In this document: positions 1 through 11,722 of the stretch, piece after piece
Numbering within the stretch: the first letter of the stretch is position 1
Layout: each line of letters begins with the position of its first letter
Assembly (NCBI GenBank): GCA_037447655.1
Contig: JBBHKE010001332.1
Coordinates: forward strand, 124,299 to 188,298
Reading direction: 5' to 3'
Length of the DNA stretch: 64,000 nucleotides
From: Zygnema cylindricum
Taxonomy: Eukaryota > Streptophyta > Zygnematophyceae > Zygnematales > Zygnemataceae
Position numbers and translations under genes: made by a program
Notes under the pieces: model-generated
What the model saw: only the letters and a program-made list of their open reading frames with translations
Databases searched by the model: none
What the model was told of the DNA's origin: nothing

Positions 1-1
1 A

Positions 2-1143
2 ACCTGGGACTTCAACAATATGGCGGCAAAGCACTTCATCCTACGCCATCTCACTCAAGGACTTGCATGTCCTCATTTGCAGGTAGAAAGAGCATCCGAT
101 CTTTAGATGGCTCTCATAGAGATGTACCGAAGTGGTACGATTCAGCAACAACAGTTGGCTGATCAGAAAGTTAAGGAGTATGTATACAAAGGGGGAAATA
201 TGTTGGATTTTTGCAATGAGCTTGCTACACTCTTCATGGAGCCAGAGAGTGCGGGAAAAGATTTTAGTGAAAAAGAAAAGGTTAACTGTTTACTGATGAA
301 GTTACCTGATAAGTTCGTGAACATAGTTTACCGTGTGAAGGACTTGCCTGACTCAAGGTGGATATGGAACTCAGTGGTAGGGATGATTCTCGTTCAAGAG
401 AATACAATTGAGATCCGAAGGGGAGGAAAGAGTGGCCAAGCCTTGGCAACAGCGACTGATTGGAGGAACAGGGATTCCCGAAAACCGGTCGGAAACTATG
501 GGGGTAGGGAGCAGAAAAAACAGGCCGATGAGTTCGAACCAAGGGCTCCCAAAGGACTATGTCACTTTTGTAAGAAACCGGGGCACTATATGGCAGAGTG
601 CACTAAGCTAACCGAGCTTCGGTTAAAGGAGGGGCAGACCGGTGGTACCCCAAGAGGAAAGAAAAAGGCCCTTGTCACACAGGTACTTGAGGCTGAATCC
701 GAGGACGAGGACGATGAGCTCCTTTTGGATGAGGAGTTGGAGGCGAAAAATGAGGTCGAAATTCCACGAAGGCAGAAATGTGCTTACGGTGGATTGAAAG
801 GTGAAGCAAGCTGGATTGTAGATTCAGGTGCCTCCATGCACATGTGTAAGGATAGACACCTGTTCACTAAGATAAGAAAGATTCCCACCGTAGAGATAGA
901 GTACGGGGATGGGAGGATAGTCACCACTACTCTTGTAGGATCGGTAGATCTAAAAGTGTTAGTAGAAGGAAAGACATCCATATTAACATTCTCCGATGTA
1001 TTGTTTATTCCGGAGCTGAACAAAAATCTTATCTCTACATCAGTATTAGATGATAAGGGTTTTTTTACTAGCACTAGGGAAGGAGTCTTTACTGCTAGTT
1101 TTGCGGATGATGTCTATTTCATTGCTCAAAAGGTAGCCATGGG
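2..1143 (+). pseudogene. E1 gag and aspartic protease, decayed
   Basis: The frame is open at the window edge, with a TAG at 104-106 and then a long open run. The gag part has the nucleocapsid knuckle CHFCKKPGHYMAEC at 560-601 (C-x2-C-x4-H-x4-C). An acidic spacer follows, then the retropepsin active site Asp-Ser-Gly-Ala at 821-832. Near 1130 a frameshift breaks the reading before the GAG_pre-integrase part, which continues in another frame from about 1144. The retropepsin would process the gag-pol polyprotein. Order and motifs are those of Ty1/copia (Pseudoviridae). Confidence 0.9.
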
Positions 1144-2358
1144 ATGTTTAGGCTGATCTTAAGTAATGAAAAGAAGAAACTTTATTATGCTGGTGTTCAT
1201 GATATTATGATGTGGCATAAGAGGCTTGGGCATGTGAATCTAGATAAGTTAAGAGAGATGAAAAAGATGGGAGTGGTGGAAGGGATTCAGTTCAGTGAGA
1301 GTGATGATATAAGTGATTGTAGTGGATGTGCTCAAGGTAAAGCACACAGATTACCCTTTCCTAAGTCAGCCACCTATAAGGGAGAAAAAAATTCTAGATC
1401 TAGTACACACAGATATTTGGGGACCGGCTAAAGTGCCCTCACCGGGGGGGAAGAGATTTATGATGAGTATAACTGATGAGATTGGTCTCGGTATTCTCAG
1501 GTATATTTTTTGAAAAACAAGTCCGAAGTTGAGGATTGTTTTAGACAATATAAAGCATGGAGCGAAAAACTCCATGAAACTCCAATCAATAGAGTAAGGA
1601 GTGACAATAGTGAAGAGTATACTTCTAACCAGTTTGAGGATTTTCTGAGGGAAGATGGGGTTCAACACCAAAAGACAGTTCCAGAAAATCCGGAACAGAA
1701 TGGGGTAGCTGAAAGGTTAAATAGAACACTAAGTGATAGTGCTAGAAGTATGTTGTCAGATAAAAAGATAGGGAAAAGGTTTTGGGCCGATGCAATGAAC
1801 TGTGCTAATTACCTCAAGAATAGAGTTCTTACTTCAGCTATAAGAGATCAAACACCTTATGAGAGATGGACATGCCGGAAACCAGACATATCTCACTTAA
1901 AGGTTTTCGGCAGTCAAGTGTTCAGTCTAGATACTGATCGGTCAAATTGGAAGCTAGATCCTAAAGGAAAACTGGGATACTTATTAGGATATGATGAAGA
2001 TGTAAAAGGATATAGAGTTTATGATCTAAAAAGGGAAGATATAATCTTAGTAAAGCATCTAGTAGTAATGGATGAACGAAAGTCTGTGGATCCCTTCAAA
2101 TATACGAAGTTAGTAAAAATCAGATTTGAGTCAGAAAATTCCGATGACTTTGAGCTTCCTAACTATCCAGGTTTTAGAGAAGATGACATTCTTGCAGGAA
2201 CAAATCAGACCGAAAAGGACTCGGCTATGGAAACTCCAGTGACAACTCTACTCGAAGCGGAAGACGTGGTGGAAATTGATTCGGAATCAAGGGATAGGGG
2301 AGAAGTCGAGTTTGTTCGAAAGAATCCACGAGAACCATCTATTCCGGCCTCAGATTAG
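1144..2358 (+). pseudogene. E1 GAG_pre-integrase and integrase, decayed
   Basis: The HHCC zinc-binding domain is visible: two His in the segment 1207-1237 and two Cys at about 1318-1332. It leads into a DDE integrase core. The first Asp is in HTDIWGP near 1405, the second in RSDN (1597-1608), and the Glu in VAER (about 1706-1717). Frameshifts near 1390 and 1500 split the region. The frame ends in a TAG at 2356-2358, where sister copies read on. The integrase would insert the cDNA into host DNA; here it is inactive. Confidence 0.9.
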
Positions 2359-4020
2359 GAGGGGGGGAGGAGAAGTAGCAAAAGACTGCAAGAAAAACAG
2401 GTTAATAACAAGGTAACTAAACTATCTCATCAAGATGAACCTCAAACTTATAGAGAGGCGATGACTTGTCCAGAAAGAAATCGGTGGAAGACAGCCATCA
2501 ATGAGGAGATGGCCTCAATAATGGCAGCCGATACTTGGGAGCTGGTGGATTGTCCACCTAACCGAAAACCAATCCGTTGTAAGTGGGTTTTCAAATTAAA
2601 ATTGAACCCAGATAGCACAATCGATCGCTACAATGCCCGACTAGTGGCAAAGGGATTTACACAAAAGGAGGGAATGGACTACGAGGAAACGTTTGCCCCG
2701 GTGGTTAGATTTCCCTCCGTCCGCATACTTCTCAGCTTGGCAGCAGCGTAAGACATGGAATTGCACCAGATGGACATCAAAACAGCCTTTTTGCATGGAG
2801 AATTGGAAGAGGAGATCTTCATGCGACAACCCAAAGGGTTTGTTGAGGAAGGAGAGGAGAGTAAGGTATGCCGGCTGATTAAATCTTTTTATGGTTTGAA
2901 ACAGGCGCCTCAACATTGGAATAAGAAGCTTGATGATTTTCTTACCGGTCTGAGATAAATCTAGATCAGCTCAGATCACTCAATCTATGTTTTCGAAGAT
3001 GAGGAAGGTTTTATATTTATTGCAATTTATGTTGATGATTTGCTTGTATTAAGTAAATCAATGGAAAAAATTAACAAACTGAAAACCGATCTTAAGGGGA
3101 GATTTGAAATGAAGGATATGGGAGAAGCAAGATATATTTTGGGAATTAAAGTAGAGAGAGACCGAAAAAGGAAAATTATAAGATTGACTCAAAAGGAAGC
3201 AATAGGGAACATGCTTGAAAAAATTCAAATGGATAAAGCTAATAGTTGTACAACTCCAATGGAGTTGAAGAAGGGAAGTGAGGGGAGTGAGGTATGAGTC
3301 ATAGTCTTAGACGAGGAATTATCTCCTGATGAACAGAAGTTCATGCAGAATATTCCTTACAGGCAAGTAGTGGGAAGTCTAATCTATTTTATGAATTGTA
3401 CCCGGCCGGATTTAGCTGCAGCTGTAGGAGTGCTGAGTAGAAGTCTAAATGCTCCCACTAAGAAGGATTGGGAGGCAGCTAAGAGAGTCCTTAGATATTT
3501 GGTAGGAACTAGAGATCTATGGTTGCATTTGGGTGGGGAGAATACTGACATCACTACTTGGAGTGATGCCAGTTATGGTGATGCTCCGATGAGGAGATGT
3601 ACTTCTGGATATGTATTATATGTGGGTGATGGGGCTTGCTGTTGGAGTAGCAAACAGCAAAAGGTTATTGCTTAGTCCACCATGGAGGCTGAGTATATGG
3701 CCTCTTGCTCTGCTGTAAAAGAATTGATGTGGGTCAAGTCTTTGCTTGGTGTGCTTGGTCACCTTAAGAGTGGTGTGCAGAAAATATTTTGTGATAATCA
3801 AGCAGCAATCGCTATTTCTGCCAATCCTAAACACCATTTTAAAGCCAAACACATGGACATCAGACTCAGCTTTGTTAGAGAGAAAGTAGAAAACAAAATA
3901 ATCAGTTTAGAGTACAGACCAGATAGTGAAATGGTAGCAGATATGATGACCAAACCTGTGCCTTCCCCTAAGCTAATTTTTTGCAGGGAGAAGTGTGGTC
4001 TGAAATTAAAGATTGACTAG
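2359..4020 (+). pseudogene. E1 reverse transcriptase and RNase H, decayed
   Basis: The frame is the same as in the integrase part. It begins with the RT N-terminal region (WKTAINEEM near 2485) and has the RT catalytic box YVDD at 3028-3039. RNase H follows, with TWSDAS near 3553 and EAEY near 3685. In-frame stops occur at 2749, about 2956, about 3295 and 3673. The reading ends at a natural TAG at 4018-4020, directly before the polypurine tract. Confidence 0.92.
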
Positions 4021-4033
4021 AAAATAAGGGGAG
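4021..4033 (+). other. Polypurine tract of E1
   Basis: The purine-rich run AAAATAAGGGGAG lies between the pol stop and the LTR start. The same tract precedes the 3' LTRs of E3 (14404-14416) and E5 (39078-39090). It is the expected plus-strand primer for reverse transcription. Confidence 0.85.
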
Positions 4034-4040
4034 TGTAGAA

Positions 4041-4250
4041 ACTAATGGTTTTATTAGTATTTTCTAGGTGTGAAAAGAAATATAGAAGTCGAGGCAGTCT
4101 ATCTCTAACTTCTCTCTCCAACTCTCAAACTTGTCGCAATCACTGAAAAATTGGAGAGGAAGCTAGAGCCATGGCTACCTTGGCTATCTTGAGGTTTACG
4201 GGAATTTTATATTAGGGTTTATTTATTTATTTAAAAGGTATGTGCCGGCG
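4041..4250 (+). repeat. Left arm of the LTR foldback
   Basis: The stretch from the LTR start to the tRNA-like module reappears in inverted orientation at 4745-4956. By eye the arms match over about 210 bp with only a few differences, and about 490 bp separate them. Confidence 0.88.
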
Positions 4251-4322
4251 GCAGGATTTGATCCTTGTACCTACCGGCCGGCAGACAGGTAATAGCCGGT
4301 AGCCTTAGCCGTTAAGTCTAGC
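4232..4322 (-). other. Antisense tRNA-like module in type-A LTR (E1)
   Basis: Read on the minus strand, a GGATCAAATCC segment (plus 4254-4264) is one change from the Pol III B-box GGTTCAAATCC. It lies about 45 nt downstream of an A-box-like stretch (about 4303-4319), and TTTT follows. The same module is in the E4 LTR at 19718-19807. The cloverleaf is degenerate, so I do not call it a working tRNA gene. Confidence 0.5.
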
Positions 4323-4744
4323 GTTAGTGTTACATAGCATATAGTTTGATATTTAATTAAATATGTATACGTGCGATAAACCATTTTCCTGAAATGAATT
4401 ACGGGATACATAGATCCAGTAATATATAATGTACGACTTACGGTACGGACATAAATCAGTACCGCGCATTTGTTTCGTAAATGAAACAAATACCGCGCAT
4501 GTATTTATTACGGCTACGATTAAATCCGAATTTAATCGGACGGCCGGGATTAGCGCCGAGATCGTGGAGGAAGATTTCGGCGGTTTGTGGCCATCGCCAC
4601 ATCGGATGACGCGTGGCGAAATTCCGTTGGATTGTGGAATCTCCGGAGATTATGGCACCGAATCCGGATTTGACATGTGTCGACATTTTGGCCATGTCGT
4701 ACAATGTCCGTACATAAAGTACACCGGCAGCTGTACTTTTGCGT

Positions 4745-4956
4745 ACGGCACATACCTTTTAAATAAATAAATAAACCCTAATATAAAATTCCCGTAAACC
4801 TCAGGATAGCCAAGGTAGCCATGGCTCTAGCTTCCTCTCCAATTTCTCAGTGACTGCGACAAGTTTGAGAGTAAGAGAGCGAAGTTAGAGATAGACTGCC
4901 TCGACTTCTATATTTCTTTTCAGACCTAGAAAATACTAATAATACCATTAGTTTTT
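4745..4956 (-). repeat. Right arm of the LTR foldback
   Basis: Reverse complement of 4041-4250. It joins normal LTR sequence on its right at TTTTTTGCTACCGACTC. The T-rich string resembles the normal junction, so a template switch at short homology during reverse transcription is a reasonable origin. Confidence 0.88.
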
Positions 4957-5122
4957 TGCTACCGACTCAGGGGAGTCTTGCCTTTACAGGGGTGGAGGTG
5001 GTCAGGGTTTTTGTCTGCCAAGGTGGCAGTTATTCTTGCTGGAACACAAAGGGGTCAGGATTATCCTAGAGGCTTCTTGGAAGCTGTCTACTCTGAGGAC
5101 TTATGGAGGTCTCAGAGTTTCA

Positions 5123-5256
5123 CTCTCTCCTTCAATGACTACAACAAGTATGGGGGCAAGAGAGAAGAGATGGAGGCAGGTTGCCTGCATTTTCTTTATC
5201 TGTTTCCACTTATTATTTCAGACCTAGAAAATACCAAAAAACTACTTATTTCAACA
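5123..5256 (-). mobile_element. 3' LTR fragment of E2 (type C), first 134 bp
   Basis: On the minus strand it begins TGTTGAAATAAGTAG at 5256 and matches the start of the E2 5' LTR (16813 downward). It ends where E1 begins. The rest of this LTR is expected to lie beyond the other end of E1, left of the window. Confidence 0.85.
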
Positions 5257-6655
5257 CTCCCTTTATTTTCTAGTCTTATTTTAACTTTTCTTTTAATCCA
5301 CATTTTTCCCTACAATGTTTTAACTTTGGAGAGGGCACAGGTTTGGTCATCAAGTCAGCCACCATTTCTTCATCGAATTTATACACAAGATTTACAATTT
5401 TTTTTCCACTTTTTCCCTCACGAAGCTCAATCTTATGTCCATATGTTTAGCTTTGAAATGTTGTTTTGGATTCGTTGGAATGGCAATGGCAGCCTGATTA
5501 TCACAAAAGCTTCATGCACTCCCTCCTTCATATACCCCAATTCTTGCAACAAGAATTTGACCCACACCAACTATTTCACAACTGAACAAGAGGCCATAGA
5601 CTCAGCCTCCATAGTAGACTGAGCAACCACCTTTTGTTGTTTACTCCTCCAACAAAAATCACCTTCCCCCTCATACAACACATACCTAGAAGTGCATCTT
5701 CTCATAGGTGCATCCCTATAACTGCCATCACTCTAAGTAGTGATATCAGTGTGCTCCCCTCCTAAATGTAACCTTAACTCTCTAGTTCCTACCAGATATC
5801 TCATGACTCTCTTGGCTGCCTCCCAATCTCTCTTCTAAAGATCATTAAGACTCCTACTGAGGACTCCTACTGCTGCCGTTATGTCAGGCCTATTAGAGTT
5901 CATAAAATAGATCAAACTTCCTACGACCTGTTTATAAGGGATAGACTTCATAAACTCTCTCTCCTCTCGACTCATCTGATCATCTAAGATCATCATTCCT
6001 CCTTCTACACTCCCATCACTTACTTTTTCCAAGTCCATGGGAGTGGTACAACTAATAGCCATTTCCATCTGGAATTTCTCAAGCATATTACCTATTGCTT
6101 CTTTCTAAGTAAGTCTGATAATCCTTTTCCCCCTATCTCTCTCCATTTGGATCCCCAAGATATATTTTGCCTCACCTAAATCCTTCATATCAAATCTGCC
6201 CCTATAATCTTTCTTTAGCATATTGATCTTCTGCAAAGACTTACTCAATACAAGCAAATCATCCACATAAATTGCAATAAAAATGTCACCATTCTCATCT
6301 TCAAACATATAGATAGAATGGTCAGAGCTGATGCGGATATACCCCAGACCGGTGAGAAACTCATCTAGTTTCTTATTCCACTGTCGAGGAGCCAACTTCA
6401 GTCCATATAAGGATTTTATGAGCCTGCAGACTTTGCTCTCTTCTCTTGCCTCCACGAACCCCTCGATTGCCTCATGCAAATTTCTTCCTCTAACTCACCA
6501 TTAAGAAAAGCAATCTTAATTTCCATCTGGTGTATTTCCATGTCTTTCGCTGCTGCCAGAGTGAGGAGAATCCTTACTAATGCTAACTGAACAACTGGAA
6601 CAAAGGTCTCCTTAGAGTCAATACCCTCTTTTTGGGTAAATCCTTTCGCTACCAA
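5257..6655 (-). pseudogene. E2 reverse transcriptase and RNase H, decayed
   Basis: Frames carry the RT start ([10 protein letters not shown] near 6650) and the catalytic YVDD at 6258-6269. The ILGIQMERDR-type segment follows, then a heavily broken RNase H down to the polypurine tract at 5257. There are several stops and frame changes. Confidence 0.88.
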
Positions 6656-6895
6656 TCGAGCCTTATATCTCTCAATGGTATTATTTGGGCTCAGTTATAG
6701 TTTAAATACCCATTTACACCCAATAGGTTTTCTATCTGGAGGACAATCCATTAGTTCCCAAGTATTTACTTCCTTGATTGAAGCCATCTCATCATTTATG
6801 GCTCTAATCCACCTTTTTTTCTTTGGACTATTCACTGCCTCCGAGTAAGACTGAGGCTCATCAGGGTGAGATAACTTAGTTACCTTATGAGCGGC

Positions 6896-7852
6896 CTATT
6901 TTTCTTGTATCGAAGTTGGAATGGATGGAAGTCTTGGATTTCTCCTCACATTCTCATCGCCTCCCCTGTCCATGGGAGCCGGTTCTGGTCCCACTTCTTC
7001 TATCTCCTCGAAGTCCATAGGAGTATGTAAGATTTCTGGTAAGCTTGCTGTATCTCGGATCTCCCCTGAATCTGCAATAATGGTTTCATTCATGTCCTTT
7101 TCGAGAAAGACCAAGTTCTCCTCACTCTCGGACTCAAATCTGATTCTTATCTTCTTTGTATGTTTGAAAGGGTCAAATGACTTCCCTTCATCCATGACAA
7201 CTAGGTGTTTGACTAGAATGATATCTGTCTTTGCTAAGTCATAGACTCTATATCCCTTGACATCCTCATCATATCCCACAAAGTATCCAAGTTTTCCCTT
7301 AGCATCTAGTTTCCAGTTTTTCGTATCCGTGTCAAGGCTGTAAACTTGGCTACCGAATACTATAAGGTGAGAGATATCTGGTTTCCTTCCAACCCATCTC
7401 TCATAAGGTGTCACTCCTTTTACAGCTGAGGTAAGGACTCTATTCTTAATATAATTGGCACATCTGCCCAAAATCGCTCTCCTATTTTCTTGTCGGCCAA
7501 CATACTGCATGCACTTCTCTCCTAGTGTTCGATTCAACCTCTCAGCTACCCAATTTTGTTCCGGGTTGTATGGTACAATTTTCTGGTGCTGCACTCACTT
7601 GTCTCTCGGATATTCCTCAAACTGGTTAGAGGTATATTCCCCCCCATCATCACTCCTTATCCTCTTAATGGGGGTTTCATGCAACTTCTCACTCCAAGCT
7701 TTATATACTTTGAAGTAAGTTGATGCTTCAGACTTTGTTTTAAGAAAGTAGACTCTAGAGTATCTAGACCTGTCATTGGTTATTGTCATCATAAACCTCT
7801 TTCCTCCAAATGAAGGTAATTTTGCAAGCCCCCAAATATCTGTGAGGACCAA
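6896..7852 (-). pseudogene. E2 integrase, decayed
   Basis: The core starts near 7845 (LTDIWGLAK, first Asp). The second Asp is in RSDD (about 7655) and the Glu in VAERLN near 7545, followed by a copia integrase C-terminal region and an acidic linker. A frame break near 7594 separates two open parts. It would be the cDNA-joining enzyme in an intact copy. Confidence 0.88.
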
Positions 7853-7915
7853 GTCTAATACTTTCTCACCTCTATATGTGGCGGCTTTGGGAAAAGGAAA
7901 TTTGTGAGTCTTACC

Positions 7916-9063
7916 TTAAGCATTGCCACTAAAATCATCCATCATTTCATTATCCCCAAACCGAATGCCTTCTACTACCCCAAGCTTTTTCATTTCCCTC
8001 AACCTATCAAAATGCACATGCCCCAACCGCTTATGCCAAATCATCACCTTAGGAACACCAACATAGTAAGCATTCTTCTTTTCATTACTCAGGTTAAGCC
8101 TAAACATTCCTTGGCTACCTTTATCTACCGTGAAGTAAACTCCATCCCCATACTTAGCTGTAAAAACTCCCTTTCTAGTGAAGGTATCAAACTCTTTGTC
8201 ATCTAACACAAACATAGAGACAAGATTTTTACTCAGCTCAGGAATGTCGAGTACATCTGAGAAGGTGAGTTTAGAAGTCTTTCCCTCCACTAAGGCTTTC
8301 ATATCTACACACCCCACTAAATCTGTATTAACCACTCTCCCATCCCCATACTCTATCTCTACAGTACGGATCTTTCTTAGCTTAGTGAAGAGTTCCTTAT
8401 CACGACCCATATGCATAGATGCACCTGAGTCGATGATCCATCCTTCCTGTGGAGCTTCCCGAATTGCTCCAAGGGCACACTTCTGTCTCCGAGGGATCTC
8501 CTTCTCCTCCAGACTCTCGTCAAGAAGAAGCTCCCCATCCTCGTTAGAAGACTCATCCTTGATTTCTCTTGTCACTCTTGTAACCACAAGTGTCTTTTTC
8601 TTCCCACCGAAAGAACCCCCTCCACGGTTCTCTTAGAGCCTCAGCTTCGACAGCTTGACACAATCTGCGATGAAGTGTCCTGACTTTTTGCAAAAATGAC
8701 AAAGGCCCTTTGGGGCCCCGGTCCTCCACAATGATCTCTTTTTCCTTTGTACGGTTTCTTCGGGTCCTTCCCTAATTGGTCCCCTCCTATTGCTATAGAT
8801 TGAATGCTCTTTCCTCCTCGCCTAATCTCCATTGTGTTTTCTTACACAAGTATCATCTTGACCATTGTGCTCCATTTCCATGAATTATCAGGCATTTTCT
8901 GTACTTCATACACTATATTCTGGTACTCATCTGGTAACTTCATGTTAAGGGTGTTAACTTTCATTTTCATTAGACCTGTCCACCCGGCACTTTCCATCTC
9001 CATATACAAACAAGAAAGATCATTACACAAATCTAACATCTTTCCTCCTTTGAAAGTGTAAAC
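7916..9063 (-). pseudogene. E2 gag C-terminal part, protease and GAG_pre-integrase, decayed
   Basis: It contains the knuckle CHFCKKSGHFIADC at 8660-8701, the retropepsin Asp-Ser-Gly-Ala (near 8430) and the His/His part of the pre-integrase zinc domain (near 8030). Frame breaks lie near 8590-8640 and 8832. The right edge at 9063 is the junction with filler and E3. Confidence 0.87.
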
Positions 9064-9112
9064 ACCAACTGGCCGAATGCATAAATGGTTGACGTGCCGC
9101 GTGGGTGCTTGG
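9064..9112. other. Filler DNA at the 5' junction of E3
   Basis: About 49 bp that match neither the E2 gag on the left nor the type-B LTR on the right. The first about 80 bp of the E3 5' LTR and about 66 bp of E2 gag are absent here. A deletion repaired with filler is the simplest reading. Confidence 0.55.
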
Positions 9113-10030
9113 CCTCATACTTGTCGTAGTCACTGAGGACCTGTATAAAGCCATGGCTGCCTGCTGCAGCTAAAGGAGACAGGCAGATCATTCAGGGCAG
9201 TTTTTTCTTTGCAAAATATATTACTGCACCTTGTGAGAATTGACCCAGTGACCTCTGAATGATCACCGTACGGAACAGCCGTACGCCTTATCTAGTAAGC
9301 CTTGAGGATTCGATACATGTATATGGCGCGATAATTTAATGTCGTACAGCGCCGAACATTTCATTTAACAAGTTACGGAACGATTTATGCATGGAAACAT
9401 ACCGCGTCGCACGAAATCGGGACCGCACGAAAAATTACGAATTAACATTTAATTTCGACGGACGAAATTAAAATGTCTAGATCGAACGACTCACAGTCGA
9501 GCCGGAATAACGTAATAGACCTTTGGCGGTTTGCGGAGCAGATGTCGGCGGATGACACGTGGCAACATATGGTTGGACAGCGGACATTACGGGAGGAGCA
9601 ACTACGGCTCCGAAACTGACACGCGTCAGCGGACCGGCCATGTCGTACTATGGCTGTACAAGAAGTACAGCGGTACCTAAACCTTCTTGTACTTTACAGT
9701 AATATGATTGGTCTAGTACCTTAGAGATAGGTTTAGAGAGGTAGCTTAGGAATTAGAATATTTTTCGGTATTTCAACCTCTCTCCCAGAGAGCACTTGTA
9801 TTTATGGACCAACTTTGGTCAGCCATAACTTAATGCTCAGGTGAGCAAATTCAGTGATTCTTTTTGCTGCGGACTCAGGGGAGTCCAGGCTACTCAGAAG
9901 TGTGATTGATCACAGATTTTGCGTCCCAGGGTGGGACTTATTCATTGTCAAAATCAAAAGTGTATATACTATCCTAGAGGCTTCACATAAGCTGGACATT
10001 CTGTGTACCAATGGAGGTCACAGAATGACA
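9113..10030 (+). mobile_element. 5' LTR of E3 (type B), start missing
   Basis: It matches the E3 3' LTR from the CATACTTGTCGTAGTCAC stretch to the terminal ACA. It carries the tRNA-like module at 9233-9302 (minus strand) and a run of GTAC motifs at about 9640-9720. Confidence 0.88.
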
Positions 10031-10045
10031 GGTTATGGGCCCACC
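10031..10045 (+). other. Primer-binding site of E3 for a half initiator tRNA-Met
   Basis: GGTTATGGGCCCACC follows the LTR directly. It is the exact complement of GGUGGGCCCAUAACC, the anticodon-arm segment of plant initiator tRNA-Met, and not of the tRNA 3' end. Drosophila copia and yeast Ty5 are known to prime with such a 5' half tRNA. The gag ATG (10035-10037) lies inside the site and pairs with the CAU anticodon. Confidence 0.85.
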
Positions 10046-11722
10046 CTCTAGGGTGCCCATTTTTAATGGAACAGGGTTCATTTATTGGGAAACCATGATA
10101 AGGCGTGCACTAGTTGAAAAACGGCTTTGGGGAATTGTGAGTGGTCGTGTGCGTCGGCCATCCGCAAATTTGGGAGTTCCACCAGGGTTTGGAGGATCTC
10201 GGTTCACAGGGGGATCTGCGGGGGCAGAGGTGGAAGAGGATGTTAGAGAGAGCATCGTGTCAGACATAGGGAAGGAGAAGGGGAAGGAAAAACTTACACC
10301 GATGCCTATTGGATTGGTTTTGGCAGCAGGTGTTCAGAAAACCGAGGCTAATGATAGTGAAATTTAGGATTTCAACAATACCGTGGCGACTCATTTTATT
10401 CTTGGGCGTCTCACCCAGGTTGTGGCTACACCTCATCTTCATGTGGACAGGGCGGATGAGTTGTGGTAGGCACTTGTCAACATTTACAAGAGTGGTACAA
10501 TTCAGCAGCAGAAGCTGGCAGATCAGAAGGTACAGGCTAATGTGTAAAAAGGGGGAAAAATGTTAGATTTTTGTAATGACTTGGCCAGGTTATTTATGGA
10601 GTTAGAGAGTGCAGGGAAAAGGGATACTGAGGAAGAGAAGGTGAATACTTTGTTGATGAAACTCCCAGATGATTGTGAAAACATTGTTAACAAGGTTCAG
10701 GACTTGCCAGATCATCGATGGATCTGGAACTTCGTTGTGGGAATGATTTTGGTTCGGGAAAACACAATTGAGATTCGTAAAGGAGGAAAGAGTGTTCAGG
10801 CATTGGCTGGTGGAAATAAATGGGGAGACAAGGATTCCAAGAAACCTTATGGAAACTTTGGTGGAGGGGGAAGAGGAAATCAATCGGAAGGCTTTGGATC
10901 GAGGCCTCCGAAGGGGCTTTGTCACTTTTGTAAGAAGCAAGGACATTACATGGCGGAGTGTACTAAACTGACAGAGCTGAGATTGAAGGAGGAAGAGGTC
11001 CGAAAACGAGCCGCAAAGAAAAAGAAGGCATTTGTGGCAACACAAGTCATCGGAGAGGACTCCGATGAGGACGATGGAGAACTTCTCCTCAACGAGGAGC
11101 TGGAGGTGAAAGGTGAGCCGGAGATTCCAAGGAGGCAAAAGTGTGCTTTCGGTGGAGTAAGAGAAGCTCCTGAAGAAGGATGGATTATTGATTCAGGATC
11201 CTCTATGCATATGTGTAGAGAAAAACCATTGTTTACCAAAATGAGAAAGATCCCTATTGTAGAGATAGAGTATGGGGATGGGAGAATAGTCACCACTAAT
11301 TTAGTGGGATATGTGGATCTGAGAGTCTTGGTTGATGGAAAGGCATCCATAGTAACTTTCTCTGATGTTCTTTTTATCCCAGAGTTGAACAATAACCTTA
11401 TCTCTACGTCGGTCTTAGATGATAAGGGTTTTGAGACTAGTACTAAGAAAGGAGTCTTTGTTGCTAGGTATGAGAATGAAGTGTACTTCACAGCTGAAAA
11501 GGGTAGCCAAGGAATGTTTAGGCTGAATTTGAGTAATGGAAAGACGGGAGTTTACTATGCTGGTGTTAGTGATTTGATGAGGTGGCATAAAAGGTTGGGA
11601 CATGTGCATCTAGATAGATTAAAAGATATGAAGAAAATGGGTGTAGTTGAGGGCATACATTTTGGAGATGATGAGACTTTGGATGATTGTAGTGGGTGTG
11701 CTCAAGGAAAAGCTCACAGATC
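10035..11722 (+). pseudogene. E3 gag, protease and GAG_pre-integrase
   Basis: The start is the ATG inside the primer site; the N-terminus MGPPSRVPIFNG recurs in the other copies. Stops lie at 10365 (TAG where sisters have Trp), about 10468 and 10546. A long open run from 10560 then carries the knuckle CHFCKKQGHYMAEC (10920-10961) and the protease site Asp-Ser-Gly-Ser (11190-11201; sisters have DSGA). The pre-integrase His-His...Cys-Cys domain ends at a frameshift near 11722, where a few codons are lost. Confidence 0.9.

Larger units (their letters stand above)
1..5122 (+). mobile_element. E1: Ty1/copia retrotransposon, type-A LTR, 5' end outside the window
   Basis: Domain order is gag-CCHC, retropepsin, GAG_pre-integrase, integrase, reverse transcriptase, RNase H. 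A polypurine tract and a 3' LTR ending in TTTCA at 5122 follow. The 5' LTR and the start of gag lie left of the window. The 3' LTR abuts, at 5123, an internal point of the oppositely oriented type-C LTR of E2, so E1 was most likely inserted into that LTR. Several stops and at least two frameshifts make this copy non-coding. Confidence 0.93.
4034..5122 (+). mobile_element. 3' LTR of E1 (type A), carrying an internal foldback
   Basis: It starts TGTAGAAACTAATGG and ends GAGTTTCA, and has the same ends as the E4 LTR at 19520-20566. Relative to that LTR, a segment of about 170 bp (equivalent to 20229-20396, with the GTAC cluster end, TATA region and probable start site) is missing. An inverted copy of the first part of the LTR itself takes its place. 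This LTR therefore probably lacks promoter function. Confidence 0.9.

Noticed and set aside
4978-5622. 214-codon plus-strand frame
   Set aside because: It runs from the end of the E1 LTR through the E2 LTR fragment into antisense RNase H; it has no motif of its own.
8178-8636. Long open frame on the plus strand, also similar ones at 10946-11491 (-), 42113-42667 (+) and 46281-46769 (+)
   Set aside because: They lie exactly antisense to the gag/protease part of copia copies and recur because the sense sequence is conserved.
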